Source: Vulcanimicrobiota bacterium
GTDB lineage: Bacteria > Vulcanimicrobiota > Vulcanimicrobiia > Vulcanimicrobiales > Vulcanimicrobiaceae
NCBI GenBank assembly: GCA_003140215.1
Contig: PLJL01000001.1
Span: 124,001 to 188,000, forward strand
Length of the DNA: 64,000 bases
Reading direction: 5' to 3'
How positions within the stretch are numbered: the first letter of the stretch is position 1; each line of letters begins with the position of its first letter. The notes under the pieces were generated by a model. That model was given only the letters and a program-made list of their open reading frames with translations, ran no database searches and was not told the origin of the DNA. Of the stretch, positions 36,292 through 44,218 are shown piece by piece. Position numbers and translations under genes: made by a program.

Positions 36292-38412
36292 TCAGTCCGC
36301 CAGCTGGCTCCAGAAGAACGCGTAGCGCTCCGCGGTCGCGTCGACGGTCTGCTGGAACGAGTTCCCGATCCCGTGCCCCTGGCCGCTCTTCTGCAAGAGC
36401 AGGATCGGGTACGGTGACGACGAGGCAGCCTGCAGCGCGGCGACCATCTTGCGCGAGTTGTACGGTTCGACGCGCGGATCGTTCTCGCCGGTCGTCATGA
36501 GCACGGCGGGATACGCGACGCCCGCACGCACGTTGTGGTACGGCGACTGTTGACGCATCCAGGCGAATTGCGCCGGGTCGGTGACCGTGCCGAACTCGGG
36601 CGTATTGAAGGCCCCGTTGGGCGTCAGCTCGACGCGCAGCAGGTCGTAGATCCCCACGCTGCTGTCCACGGCACGGTACAGCTCCGGGTTGCGGGTCAGC
36701 GCGAGCCCCATCAGAAATCCGCCCGCGCTCCCACCGGCAATACCGAGATGCTTGGCGTCGCCGTAGCCGTTCGCCGCCAACCACTTCGCGCAGGCGGCGA
36801 GGTCGTCGGCGCTGACCGTCTTGGTCGCCAGCCGCGCGGCCTGATGCCACTCGTCGCCGTACTCGCCGCCGCCGCGAATCATCGCCGAGGCGAGCGCGCC
36901 GCCGCGTTCGAGCCAGGCCAGCGACGTCGCGGAGAAGCGCGGGCGCGTGATCGATCCGTACGCGCCGTACGCGCCCAGAATCGTCGGCGTGCGCGGACCG
37001 CGCGCGTTGGGTCCGCTCACGATCTCGAGCGGGATCTGCACCTTGCCGTCGAGCGAGGGGACCAGGACGCGTCGCACGCGCACTTGGGCGAAATCGCCGG
37101 GTGCGGTTTGCGCGATCCCCGTCGCGACGAGCGCATTCTGCGCGGCGTCGTAGCGATACCATTGCGCGGGTGCGGTGTAGCCCTGGTAGCCGACGATCAC
37201 GTCGCCGCCGCTCGGATCGGCGGCCAGCTCGTCGATCGTGGTAACGCCCGGGATCGGAACGGTCGCTGCCTTGCCGCCCGCGCCGAAGACGCGCATCCCG
37301 GAGTCGCCGCCGTCGATGTCGATCGCGGCGAAGCCGCCGGGGATCGCGACCACGTTGTCGATCACCAGCGCGCTCGCGGGGACGAGCGTGGTACCGCTGT
37401 CGACGGTTTGGCCGGCGCCGATCCCGATCACGACGCCGCGTGACGCGCGCCCCTTCGCGATGACGGCCAGCACGTTGCCGACGAAGGCGGCGTCGGGTGC
37501 GGAGCTGCTCCCGATCCCGGCCGCCGGCGTGGCCACCTGCTCGAACGCGCCGGCACCGCGGCGCACGTAGACCGACGCCGGCACGCCGTCGCCGTCGGCG
37601 ACGACCGCGGCGAGGGCGCTGCCGTCGCGCGAGGGGAGCAAATGATACTCCGCCTTGGGCGACAGGCCGCGTCCGAACACGTAGGCGTCGCTCGCCGGAT
37701 CGCTGCCGATGACGTGATGCACCAGCACGACCGCGTTGGTCGCGTAGGTGCCGTCGGCGTTACGCGGCAGCGCGGTGTGGGTGAAGCCTTTGGCGTCGGC
37801 ATCCCACGCCAGCGCTACGGGCGTCGTGCCGCCGCCGACGTGCGGCAGCGTGTCGGCCAGCATCGAGCCCGAAGCCAGGTCGACGACGTGCAAGGTTTCG
37901 TCTTCGCTGCCGCCCAGCTGCGTGGTGAACGCGACCCGCGAGCCGTCCGGCGCAAGGTAGACCGACCCGATCGCCGGCGGCGTCCCGGTTGCCGACGCAG
38001 CCGGATCGAACAGCACCCGCTCCGGCGCGGCGGCCCCGTCCCGCGCGACCAGGACGGCTTGCGGCGCCGGCGGGGTCCGGCGCAGGTACACCCAACGGCG
38101 CCCCGCGATCTGCAAGCCGCCGCGCGAGGGCGAGCCCTGGGCGAGCGTTTCGACGCGCCCGCGAATCGCCGCATAGGCCGGTTGGGCGCGAATGAAGCGG
38201 GTCGCGAGGTCGGTTTCGGCGGTCGCCCACGCATGCGTCGCCGGCGACGCGGGGTCTTCGAGCCAGCGATACGGGTCGGCGACGGCGGTCCCGAAGTACG
38301 TGTCCGTTACCGGCTGCGGCGGAGCCGGAGGGTACGCCGGTCGCTGCGGTGCAGTGGCACCGAGCAATACGGCGGACGACAGCAAGGCGAGGAACGTACG
38401 AGGGATCGACAT
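36292..38412 (-). CDS. Prolyl oligopeptidase family serine peptidase
   Basis: About 706 residues with signal peptide MSIPRTFLALLSSAVLLGAT. The N-terminal DPYRWLEDPASPATHAWA motif and the seven-bladed beta-propeller (residues about 70-430) are typical of S9A prolyl oligopeptidases. The C-terminal hydrolase domain has the nucleophile in GIAGGSAGGFLMG, the Asp in TTGENDPRVEPYNS and the His in SGQGHGIGNS. It cleaves after proline in short peptides, here probably in the periplasm. The ATG at 38412 overlaps the ATG of the opposite-strand HD gene by two bases; the frame continues to an ATG at 38466, so the true start could be upstream. Confidence 0.9.
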   Translation of the reverse strand: MSIPRTFLALLSSAVLLGATAPQRPAYPPAPPQPVTDTYFGTAVADPYRWLEDPASPATHAWATAETDLATRFIRAQPAYAAIRGRVETLAQGSPSRGGLQIAGRRWVYLRRTPPAPQAVLVARDGAAAPERVLFDPAASATGTPPAIGSVYLAPDGSRVAFTTQLGGSEDETLHVVDLASGSMLADTLPHVGGGTTPVALAWDADAKGFTHTALPRNADGTYATNAVVLVHHVIGSDPASDAYVFGRGLSPKAEYHLLPSRDGSALAAVVADGDGVPASVYVRRGAGAFEQVATPAAGIGSSSAPDAAFVGNVLAVIAKGRASRGVVIGIGAGQTVDSGTTLVPASALVIDNVVAIPGGFAAIDIDGGDSGMRVFGAGGKAATVPIPGVTTIDELAADPSGGDVIVGYQGYTAPAQWYRYDAAQNALVATGIAQTAPGDFAQVRVRRVLVPSLDGKVQIPLEIVSGPNARGPRTPTILGAYGAYGSITRPRFSATSLAWLERGGALASAMIRGGGEYGDEWHQAARLATKTVSADDLAACAKWLAANGYGDAKHLGIAGGSAGGFLMGLALTRNPELYRAVDSSVGIYDLLRVELTPNGAFNTPEFGTVTDPAQFAWMRQQSPYHNVRAGVAYPAVLMTTGENDPRVEPYNSRKMVAALQAASSSPYPILLLQKSGQGHGIGNSFQQTVDATAERYAFFWSQLAD

Positions 38413-39676
38413 GCGACGTGAGTACGACGCGTCGCGCGACAACCATGCGCTCAAGCCCAAGCGCATCTACGACCCGATCCACCGCTTCATCGAGCTCGAC
38501 GCGGGTGAGGTCACCTTGCTCTCGTCACCCGTCGTGCAGCGGCTGCGACGTTTGCGCCAGCTTGGGCTCGCCTACCTGGCGTTCCCGTCGGCCGAGCACT
38601 CACGCTTCTCGCACGCGCTCGGTGCGCTGGCGATCGGGACGCGTGCCTTCGACGCACTGCGCATCCACTCGCCCGAAGCCTTTGCCTCCGAGCGCGACGT
38701 TCGCGAGAAACGCACGCTGTTGCGCGCCAGCTTGCTGCTGCACGATCTCGGCCACGGTCCGTTCTCGCACGCCTGCGAAGCGGTCCTCGGCGTGCGTCAC
38801 GAGGAGCGCACCCACGCGATCCTGCAGCTCCCCGAGCTGCGCGGCGCGCTGGCGTCGATCGACGTCGATCCCGACGCCGTGCTCGGGCTCATCACCGGCG
38901 CGCCGGAGGCCGATCCGGTGCTGCGCGAGCTGGTGAGCGGCCCCAACCTCGACGCCGACCGGATGGACTACTTGCTGCGCGACGCGTACTTCACCGGCGT
39001 CGCGGGCGGGACGTACGATGCCGAGCAGCTCATCGAGTCGCTGCGCGTCCTCGAGGTCGACGGGCGGCCCCAGCTCGGCGTCGACGGACGCGGCGTGGTC
39101 GCGCTCGAGTCGTTCGTCCTCGCGCGATACATGATGTTCGCGACGGTGTACTTCCACCACACCACGCGCGCCTTCGAGCACGTGCTGCACGACGTGCTGG
39201 CCGTCCTGTGGCCGCACCCCCGCGCGCTCGACGACATCGCGGAGTTCCTGGGCTGGGACGACTTTCGCGTCATCGACGCGATTCGTCCGCTCGAAGGCGA
39301 GGGCGTGCGCGCGCTGCGCGAGCGCTATACGATCTACGGCTTGGCCGCCGAGTTCAACGCCGAGCGCGACCTGCACACCTACGAAGCGTGCGAACAGGCG
39401 TTGCGCGCGCGCTGGGGCGACGCGGTGTGGAGCGATTCACAGGAACAGTTGCTGCACCGCCTGCCGCTGGGCAGCGCCGGCGCGATGCCGACGGTGCGCG
39501 TGCGTTTGACCGGGCGCGTCGTCGACGCGCGCATCGCGTCGGATCTCATCGCGAAACTCTCGGGCAAGGCCTATTGGCGCAAGCTCTTCGTGCGCACCGA
39601 TGTGGCGTCGGTCGACGAAGCGCGCGCGATCTGCGCCGAGATCATCGAGACCGGCGGGCAGCCCCGGCTCCTGTAG
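38411..39676 (+). CDS. HD-domain phosphohydrolase (dGTPase-like)
   Basis: 421 residues; GAGGG lies seven bases before the ATG. After a short charged start comes KRIYDPIHRFIELDAGE and QRLRRLRQLGLAYLAFPSAE, HSRFSHALGALAIG (first metal His), then LLLHDLGHGPFSHACE (the HD pair). This is the SAMHD1/YdhJ-type HD family that hydrolyses nucleotides or related phosphoesters with a divalent metal. The later segment DADRMDYLLRDAYFTGVAGG is also typical. Substrate unknown. The start codon overlaps that of the divergent peptidase gene, so each promoter must lie inside the other gene, unless one start is wrong. Confidence 0.9.
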   Translation: MRREYDASRDNHALKPKRIYDPIHRFIELDAGEVTLLSSPVVQRLRRLRQLGLAYLAFPSAEHSRFSHALGALAIGTRAFDALRIHSPEAFASERDVREKRTLLRASLLLHDLGHGPFSHACEAVLGVRHEERTHAILQLPELRGALASIDVDPDAVLGLITGAPEADPVLRELVSGPNLDADRMDYLLRDAYFTGVAGGTYDAEQLIESLRVLEVDGRPQLGVDGRGVVALESFVLARYMMFATVYFHHTTRAFEHVLHDVLAVLWPHPRALDDIAEFLGWDDFRVIDAIRPLEGEGVRALRERYTIYGLAAEFNAERDLHTYEACEQALRARWGDAVWSDSQEQLLHRLPLGSAGAMPTVRVRLTGRVVDARIASDLIAKLSGKAYWRKLFVRTDVASVDEARAICAEIIETGGQPRLL

Positions 39677-39680
39677 CCTC

Positions 39681-39716
39681 CCTTCGACGGGCCCTTCGAC
39701 GAGCTCAGGGCAGGCC
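39681..39716. repeat. Dispersed ~20-bp repeat, with partial tandem copy
   Basis: CCCTTCGACGAGCTCAGGGC at 39692-39711, preceded by a partial copy (CCTTCGACGGGC) at 39681-39692. It is the same element as at 25.25 kb in the opposite orientation. It lies in the gap after the HD gene. Confidence 0.6.
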
Positions 39717-39727
39717 AAGGGGCAGGC

Positions 39728-39964
39728 TCAGGACATCCCGCGTTCGGGCGTGCCGCGCGCGCCGCGATTCGCATTGCACGTGTCGTGGCCGCAGGTGCAA
39801 TCGACGGCCAGCGACGCCTTGCCCGTCTCGACGTCGGCGAGCTCCACGGTATTCGCCGCGCACCACTCGGAACACGGCCCCGCACTGACGAGGTCGTTGC
39901 AGCCACAAGCGGCGTTGATGCACTGATGCGCGGGGGCCGGGGGCGGATCGATCGAGGCGCTCAT
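39728..39964 (-). CDS. Metallothionein-like small Cys-rich protein
   Basis: 78 residues with eight cysteines and two metal-ligand-like His: HQCINAACGCND, GPCSEWCAAN, then VDCTCGHDTCNAN. The order matches bacterial metallothioneins such as SmtA (CxxxxCxC, a CSExCA turn, then CGHxxC). They hold zinc or cadmium clusters. A middle insertion and a charged tail make it longer than SmtA (about 56 residues). The ATG at 39964 lacks a strong ribosome-binding site, but the Cys/His order is far from chance. Likely role is zinc storage or metal resistance. Confidence 0.65.
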   Translation of the reverse strand: MSASIDPPPAPAHQCINAACGCNDLVSAGPCSEWCAANTVELADVETGKASLAVDCTCGHDTCNANRGARGTPERGMS

Positions 39965-40105
39965 GGCCTGCTTGTACCCGCTCTCGTTGCTAGGGCGTTC
40001 GCTCCATGGCCCGGCCGCGGTACCCGGGGGCCGCTATCGGCAAACCCGGCGCAGTCCACGAACTTCTCCACCGCATCCACCGGCCGAGCGGCCGCCGTGG
40101 ATACT

Positions 40106-40738
40106 TCAGCCGTGGGCCTTGAGCAGCGCCGGATAGCGCTCGCGCAGCGCCTTGAGCTTGGGCATGTCGTTGTAGACGATGTACGGCTCGTCGGGGTGCT
40201 GCACGAGGTAATGCTGGTGGTAGGCCTCGGCTGGATAGAAGGCCACCAACGGCACGACCGTCGTCACGATCGGCGCCGCGAAGGCATGCTTGTCGGTGAG
40301 CTCGCGGATCGTGGCCTGGGCGACGCGCTTTTGCTCGTCGCTGGTGTAGAAGATCGACGAGCGGTATTGCGTGCCGTGGTCGGGCCCTTGATAGTCCAGC
40401 TCGGTCGGATCGTGCGCGACCCGGAAGTAGACGTCGAGCAGCTGGCGATATGAGATCTGCGCCGGGTCGTAGGTGATCTCGACCGACTCCGCGTGACCGG
40501 TCCGCCCGGTGCTGACGATCTCGTAGTGCGCCGTGACCGCGTTGCCGCCCGAGAACCCCGAGACGACCTTGCTCACCCCCCGCAGCGATTCGAAGACGGC
40601 CTCCACCCCCCAGAAGCAACCGCCGGCCAGGACGGCCTTCTCGGAGTGCGGGGCGGCCTGCGCCGGCGTCGCCGCCAGCATCGCGGCGGCCAGCGCCAGG
40701 GCCGAGGGGATGGATTTCCAGAGTCGCTTCACGTGCAT
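40106..40738 (-). CDS. msrA: Peptide-methionine (S)-S-oxide reductase MsrA, exported
   Basis: About 210 residues from the ATG at 40738 (a GTG four codons earlier is possible). A signal peptide (LWKSIPSALALAAAMLAATP) is cut near AQA. The catalytic Cys41 lies in VLAGGCFWGVEAVFE, followed by VVSGFSGG and the substrate loop TGRTGHAESVEITYDP. The region QGPDHGTQYRSSIFY is also conserved. It reduces the S form of methionine sulfoxide, probably in the periplasm, complementing the cytoplasmic MsrB at 9.4 kb. It is divergent from the aromatic biosynthesis gene. Confidence 0.95.
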   Translation of the reverse strand: MHVKRLWKSIPSALALAAAMLAATPAQAAPHSEKAVLAGGCFWGVEAVFESLRGVSKVVSGFSGGNAVTAHYEIVSTGRTGHAESVEITYDPAQISYRQLLDVYFRVAHDPTELDYQGPDHGTQYRSSIFYTSDEQKRVAQATIRELTDKHAFAAPIVTTVVPLVAFYPAEAYHQHYLVQHPDEPYIVYNDMPKLKALRERYPALLKAHG

Positions 40739-40802
40739 CACAACGCTCACCCTAGCACCGCAGTTTGCGCCCGGGCCATAAGGGCGCTTACAAGGGGGGC
40801 GA

Positions 40803-40832
40803 TTGACGCGGCCGGTCTGGTCGTGGTAAGAC
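40803..40832 (+). promoter_or_regulatory. Candidate promoter of the aromatic leader region
   Basis: TTGACG (40803-40808) and TAAGAC (40827-40832) with 18 bases between. The predicted transcript would begin at or just before the leader ATG at 40841, implying leaderless translation of the peptide. The -35 is good, the -10 weak. Confidence 0.45.
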
Positions 40833-40840
40833 CGTCGGAC

Positions 40841-40918
40841 ATGTCCGGTATGGCTCGGGGTTACGGGTATTTTTACGCAGCGTGCAGTGCGCGCCGGCGC
40901 GGAAGGCCTTTGCCGTAA
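40841..40918 (+). CDS. Aromatic leader peptide of an attenuator
   Basis: 25 codons: MSGMARGYGYFYAACSA followed by an Arg-rich end. Codons 8-12 (40862-40876, TAC GGG TAT TTT TAC) give three Tyr and one Phe within five positions, exceptional for so short a frame. It ends with TAA at 40916, 24 bases before an intrinsic-terminator hairpin and 69 bases before the prephenate dehydratase-DAHP synthase gene. Ribosome stalling at these codons when tyrosine or phenylalanine is scarce would free 40894-40902 to pair with part of the terminator (see findings). No strong ribosome-binding site is seen; a second ATG is at codon 4. Confidence 0.65.
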   Translation: MSGMARGYGYFYAACSARRRGRPLP

Positions 40919-40941
40919 CGAGTCCCCACGGACCGAACCGC

Positions 40942-40974
40942 AGAGCCCCTCGCCGGAGGGGCTCTTCTTCTTTT
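40942..40974 (+). terminator. Rho-independent terminator acting as attenuator
   Basis: AGAGCCCCTC-GCCG-GAGGGGCTCT is a perfect ten-base stem with a tetraloop, followed by TCTTCTTTT. It lies directly before the ribosome-binding site (CCGGAG) of the aromatic gene, so transcripts must read through it to express that gene. Confidence 0.85.
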
Positions 40975-40986
40975 CCGGAGATCACG

Positions 40987-42771
40987 ATGACCAGCGCCAA
41001 CGCCGCCGCCACCGGCGAGCCGCCGCCCCAGAACCTGACGCTCAGCGCCGCCTTCGAGGGGATCGAGGGGTCGTATTCGCACGCCGTCCTGTCGGCCTAC
41101 GCGGCGCGGCGCGGCGTCACGTTCGTGCCGCTGGGCTGCTCGTCGTTCCGTGGCGTGGCCCACGCGGTACTCGCCGGCAAAGCCGACCTGGGGCTGCTGC
41201 CGGTCGACAACGCCATCGCCGGAACGATCCGCGAAGGCTACGACGCGCTCGCCGAGTACGAGCTGGACCTGCTCGCCGAGATCACCTGGCGCATGGACCA
41301 CCGCCTGCTGGGCGTTCCGGGGGCCACGATCGACGGTCTGCGTGAGATCGATTCGCATCCGGTCGTGCTGGCCGAGTGCGGCCGCTTTCTGGGCTCGCTC
41401 GTCGAGGTCCGGCGCGTCCCCGTCCCCGACACGGGCGTCGCTGCGCGCGACGTCGCGGCCGCCGGCGACGCCAGCCGCGGCGCGATCGCTTCGAGCGACG
41501 CCGGCCGGCGCTTCGGCCTCGTCGAGCTGGCGAACACGATCGCCGATCATCCCGACAACTTCACCCGGTTCGTGTTGTTTCGCGCCCCCGATGCGCGCGG
41601 TCTCGCGGCCGACTTCGAACCGGCCCAGAACTTCGCCGATCGCAAGACGTCGCTGGTCTTCGCCGTCGCCGACATCCCCGGCGCGCTGGGGCGGTGTCTC
41701 TCGATATTGGGCGCCCACGGCCTCAACGTTTCGAAGCTCGACTCCAAGACGCGCCTGGGAACGAGCGGGCAGTCGTCGTTCTACGTCGACGTCGACGGCG
41801 ACGTGCGCGACGAGCGCTTCGCCGAGGCGCTGCGCGCCTTGCGCGACGTCACGGTCGCGCTCCACGTCATCGGCAGCTACGACGCCTCGAGCGCGGCCGC
41901 GCGGGTGCGCCGGGCGCCGGCGGTCGTGATCGACGCCGCGCCCGCCGTTGCACCGCAGCCCGCCAAACACGCGTTTCCGAAGGTCACGCGGCGCGAGCAT
42001 CACGGTAAGGCGCGCGTGCGCGTCGGCGACGTCGTCGTCGGCGACGGGCACTTCGTGGTCGTCGGGGGGCCGTGCAGCGTCGAATCGCGCGAGCAGATCC
42101 TCGCCACGGCCGAAGCGGTCGCGGCCAGCGGCGCGGTGATGCTGCGCGGCGGGGCGTTCAAACCCCGCACCTCACCCTACGCCTTCCAGGGACTCGGATG
42201 GGACGGCGTCGCGCTGTTGGCGGAGGCCGGACGCGCCACCGGGCTGCCGATCGTGAGCGAGGTGATGAGCGTCGAGCAGGTAGAGCGCATGGCGGCTTCG
42301 GTCGACGTGCTGCAGATCGGCGCGCGCAACATGCAGAACTTCGACCTGCTCAAGGCGGTCGGAAAAACCGATCGGCCGATCTTGCTCAAGCGTGGGATGG
42401 CGGCATCGATCGACGAGCTGCTCTCGGCCGCCGAGTACATCCTGGCCGAGGGGAACCCCAACGTGATCCTGTGCGAGCGCGGGATCCGCACCTTCGAAAC
42501 CGCGACCCGCAACACGCTCGACCTCTCCGCGATCCCGGTGCTGCGCGAGCGCACGCACCTGCCGGTGATGGTCGATCCGTCGCACGGGGTCGGCGTGCGG
42601 CGCTGGATAGCGCCGCTGTGCCGAGCTGCCAAGGCCGTCGGCGCGCACGGTCTGCTCATCGAGGTGCACCCCAATCCGAGCGAGGCCAAAAGCGATGCCG
42701 ATCAAGCGCTCACGTTCGGTGACTTCGCCCAGGTCATGCGCGAGTTGAAGGACGTACCGCTCGTCCACTGA
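40987..42771 (+). CDS. Prephenate dehydratase-ACT-DAHP synthase fusion
   Basis: 594 residues. Residues 20-215 are prephenate dehydratase (GIEGSYSHAVL; LLPVDNAIAGT; catalytic NFTRF at 191-195). Residues 220-300 form an ACT regulatory domain with PGAL (231-234), but the phenylalanine-contacting ESRP is DSKT (252-255). From about 345 a type I-beta DAHP synthase follows (GPCSVES 361-367, RGGAFKPRTSPYAFQGLGWD, DPSHGVGVR with metal His, LLIEVHPNP). It thus joins the first step of the shikimate pathway and the step committing prephenate to phenylalanine. GGAG lies seven bases before the ATG. Control by attenuation is suggested by the leader. Confidence 0.92.
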   Translation: MTSANAAATGEPPPQNLTLSAAFEGIEGSYSHAVLSAYAARRGVTFVPLGCSSFRGVAHAVLAGKADLGLLPVDNAIAGTIREGYDALAEYELDLLAEITWRMDHRLLGVPGATIDGLREIDSHPVVLAECGRFLGSLVEVRRVPVPDTGVAARDVAAAGDASRGAIASSDAGRRFGLVELANTIADHPDNFTRFVLFRAPDARGLAADFEPAQNFADRKTSLVFAVADIPGALGRCLSILGAHGLNVSKLDSKTRLGTSGQSSFYVDVDGDVRDERFAEALRALRDVTVALHVIGSYDASSAAARVRRAPAVVIDAAPAVAPQPAKHAFPKVTRREHHGKARVRVGDVVVGDGHFVVVGGPCSVESREQILATAEAVAASGAVMLRGGAFKPRTSPYAFQGLGWDGVALLAEAGRATGLPIVSEVMSVEQVERMAASVDVLQIGARNMQNFDLLKAVGKTDRPILLKRGMAASIDELLSAAEYILAEGNPNVILCERGIRTFETATRNTLDLSAIPVLRERTHLPVMVDPSHGVGVRRWIAPLCRAAKAVGAHGLLIEVHPNPSEAKSDADQALTFGDFAQVMRELKDVPLVH

Positions 42772-42774
42772 GCT

Positions 42775-44022
42775 TCACGGGCAGCCCGGAAATGGTCCGC
42801 CGCGGCCGCCGGGCTCGCAGCTTGGCAGCACGAGGGGCCACCGCGCGGGCGGGATATACACGCTGACCCGCGGAGCGGCGATGCCTGCGTTTCGCATGTC
42901 GCGCCACGCGTCCACCGCCGGCGCGGCGGCGAGCCAGTGGTCGTCGGAAGGAACTCGCGGCTCGCGGAAGTTCGCGTATGCGCTCGCGCACAGCGCCGCG
43001 ACAGCCGCGGCGCGAGCGAGCGTCGCTCGGCCGATCGAGGCGGCGAGCGCGGCGAGCGCGACGACAACCGCTGCGCACGGCGCGACGAAGTAGCGATCGG
43101 CACCGAAGAACGCGTAGCCGGCGAACCCGACGGCGTCGAACGACCGCGTCGCCAATACCAGTGCGACCGGCGCCACGATCACGTACACGAAGACTGCGGC
43201 GACCGCGCGTCCGCGGCGCCACGCCAGCGCGAGCAGCAGCGCTGCCAGCATCGCGAGTCCGAGCGCTGTGCCGGCCGCGCTCCCGGTCACCGCGAGGTTC
43301 TCGGCAGCGGCCTTTCCGAGCGTGAGTGCGTCGCCGACGCGAAATGCCATCACAGTCGCGAGCGCTTCGAACAGGTGCGGCGTCGCGTGCTCCAGCTCAT
43401 GCGGCGCCGTGGCGATATTGACGAGCGCGGTGCCCGCGTACAGCGTCGCGATCCAGGGATCGTGCCGCGCCGGTCGGCGCCACCAGAGGACTGCGGCGAT
43501 CGGGGCCGCGATCAGGCCCTGCGGCGTCGTGGCTCCGACGAGGACCGCCGCGACGCGTGCCGCGACACGCGCCCCCGCGGCGAGCGGCACGAGCGATGCC
43601 GCCAACACCGGAAGGTGAAGATACCACTGCAGCGACGCGACGCTGCCGATGATCTCGTCGGCCGGGACGGCAGCGGCGACGCCGATCGCGACGAATGCGC
43701 GCAGCCCGCGGTCCACGATCACACCGTGCAGCAGCGGCGCGAGGAGTGCGCAACACGCCGCGGCCAGCGCAACGGAGATCGCGACGTACGCCGCAGGCTG
43801 GATGGCAGCGGGAAACGGCGACGCGATCAACGCGATCGCGCGCGGGATGAGATGGTGGTATCCGGCGTACGGGGCGAGCAACGACGGCAGCCCGCTCAGG
43901 ATGGCGTCGCGAAAGAAGATCAGGCCGTCTTCAGCGTACAGCTGCGGCGTCGCGATCAAATCGGGCCGGCGCAAGAGCAAGACGACGGCACACGCGACCC
44001 ACAGGGGCGCAACGACCCTCAC
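42775..44022 (-). CDS. Multi-pass membrane protein of unknown function
   Basis: About 415 residues with ten or so hydrophobic helices. A soluble loop near the N-terminus reads LYAEDGLIFFRDAILSGLPS then PYAGYHHLIPRAIAL; its acidic and aromatic character, right after the first helix, recalls lipid-linked-sugar glycosyltransferases, but I cannot assign a family. The C-terminus is hydrophilic (VYIPPARWPLVLPSCEPGG). The GTG at 44022 is favoured because upstream codons (to 44112) do not look like protein. It is convergent with the aromatic fusion gene, three bases apart. Confidence 0.65.
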   Translation of the reverse strand: MRVVAPLWVACAVVLLLRRPDLIATPQLYAEDGLIFFRDAILSGLPSLLAPYAGYHHLIPRAIALIASPFPAAIQPAAYVAISVALAAACCALLAPLLHGVIVDRGLRAFVAIGVAAAVPADEIIGSVASLQWYLHLPVLAASLVPLAAGARVAARVAAVLVGATTPQGLIAAPIAAVLWWRRPARHDPWIATLYAGTALVNIATAPHELEHATPHLFEALATVMAFRVGDALTLGKAAAENLAVTGSAAGTALGLAMLAALLLALAWRRGRAVAAVFVYVIVAPVALVLATRSFDAVGFAGYAFFGADRYFVAPCAAVVVALAALAASIGRATLARAAAVAALCASAYANFREPRVPSDDHWLAAAPAVDAWRDMRNAGIAAPRVSVYIPPARWPLVLPSCEPGGRGGPFPGCP

Positions 44023-44112
44023 CCGCGACCTGTTTGCGAGGCTGCCGGGAAGCCCCCTCACGCAAGCTGCCGGTGATGCTCGATCCGCCGCCTGGAGCCG
44101 GCGGGCGTCCAC

Positions 44113-44128
44113 TGAGCGCCAGCGCTCA
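44113..44128. promoter_or_regulatory. 16-bp palindrome upstream of the Asn/Gly-rich gene
   Basis: TGAGCGCCAGCGCTCA is two seven-base arms around CA, about 90 bases before the start of the repeat protein. Possible operator; only symmetry is seen. Confidence 0.3.
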
Positions 44129-44218
44129 CTCTCAGTCGTCTCACAGCATTTTCATGCTCCGCTATGCGTTGGGAGCGTACCGGTGCTGGCAGCACCTTCG
44201 TACCCGCAAGGAGCAATC

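Noticed and set aside
40852-40861. GGCTCGGGGT in the leader as antiterminator partner of the terminator arm GAGCCCC
   Set aside because: It would pair over only five bases and lies upstream of the control codons, where a stalled ribosome would cover it, the wrong direction for attenuation. The pairing of 40894-40902 with 40948-40956 is longer and better placed.
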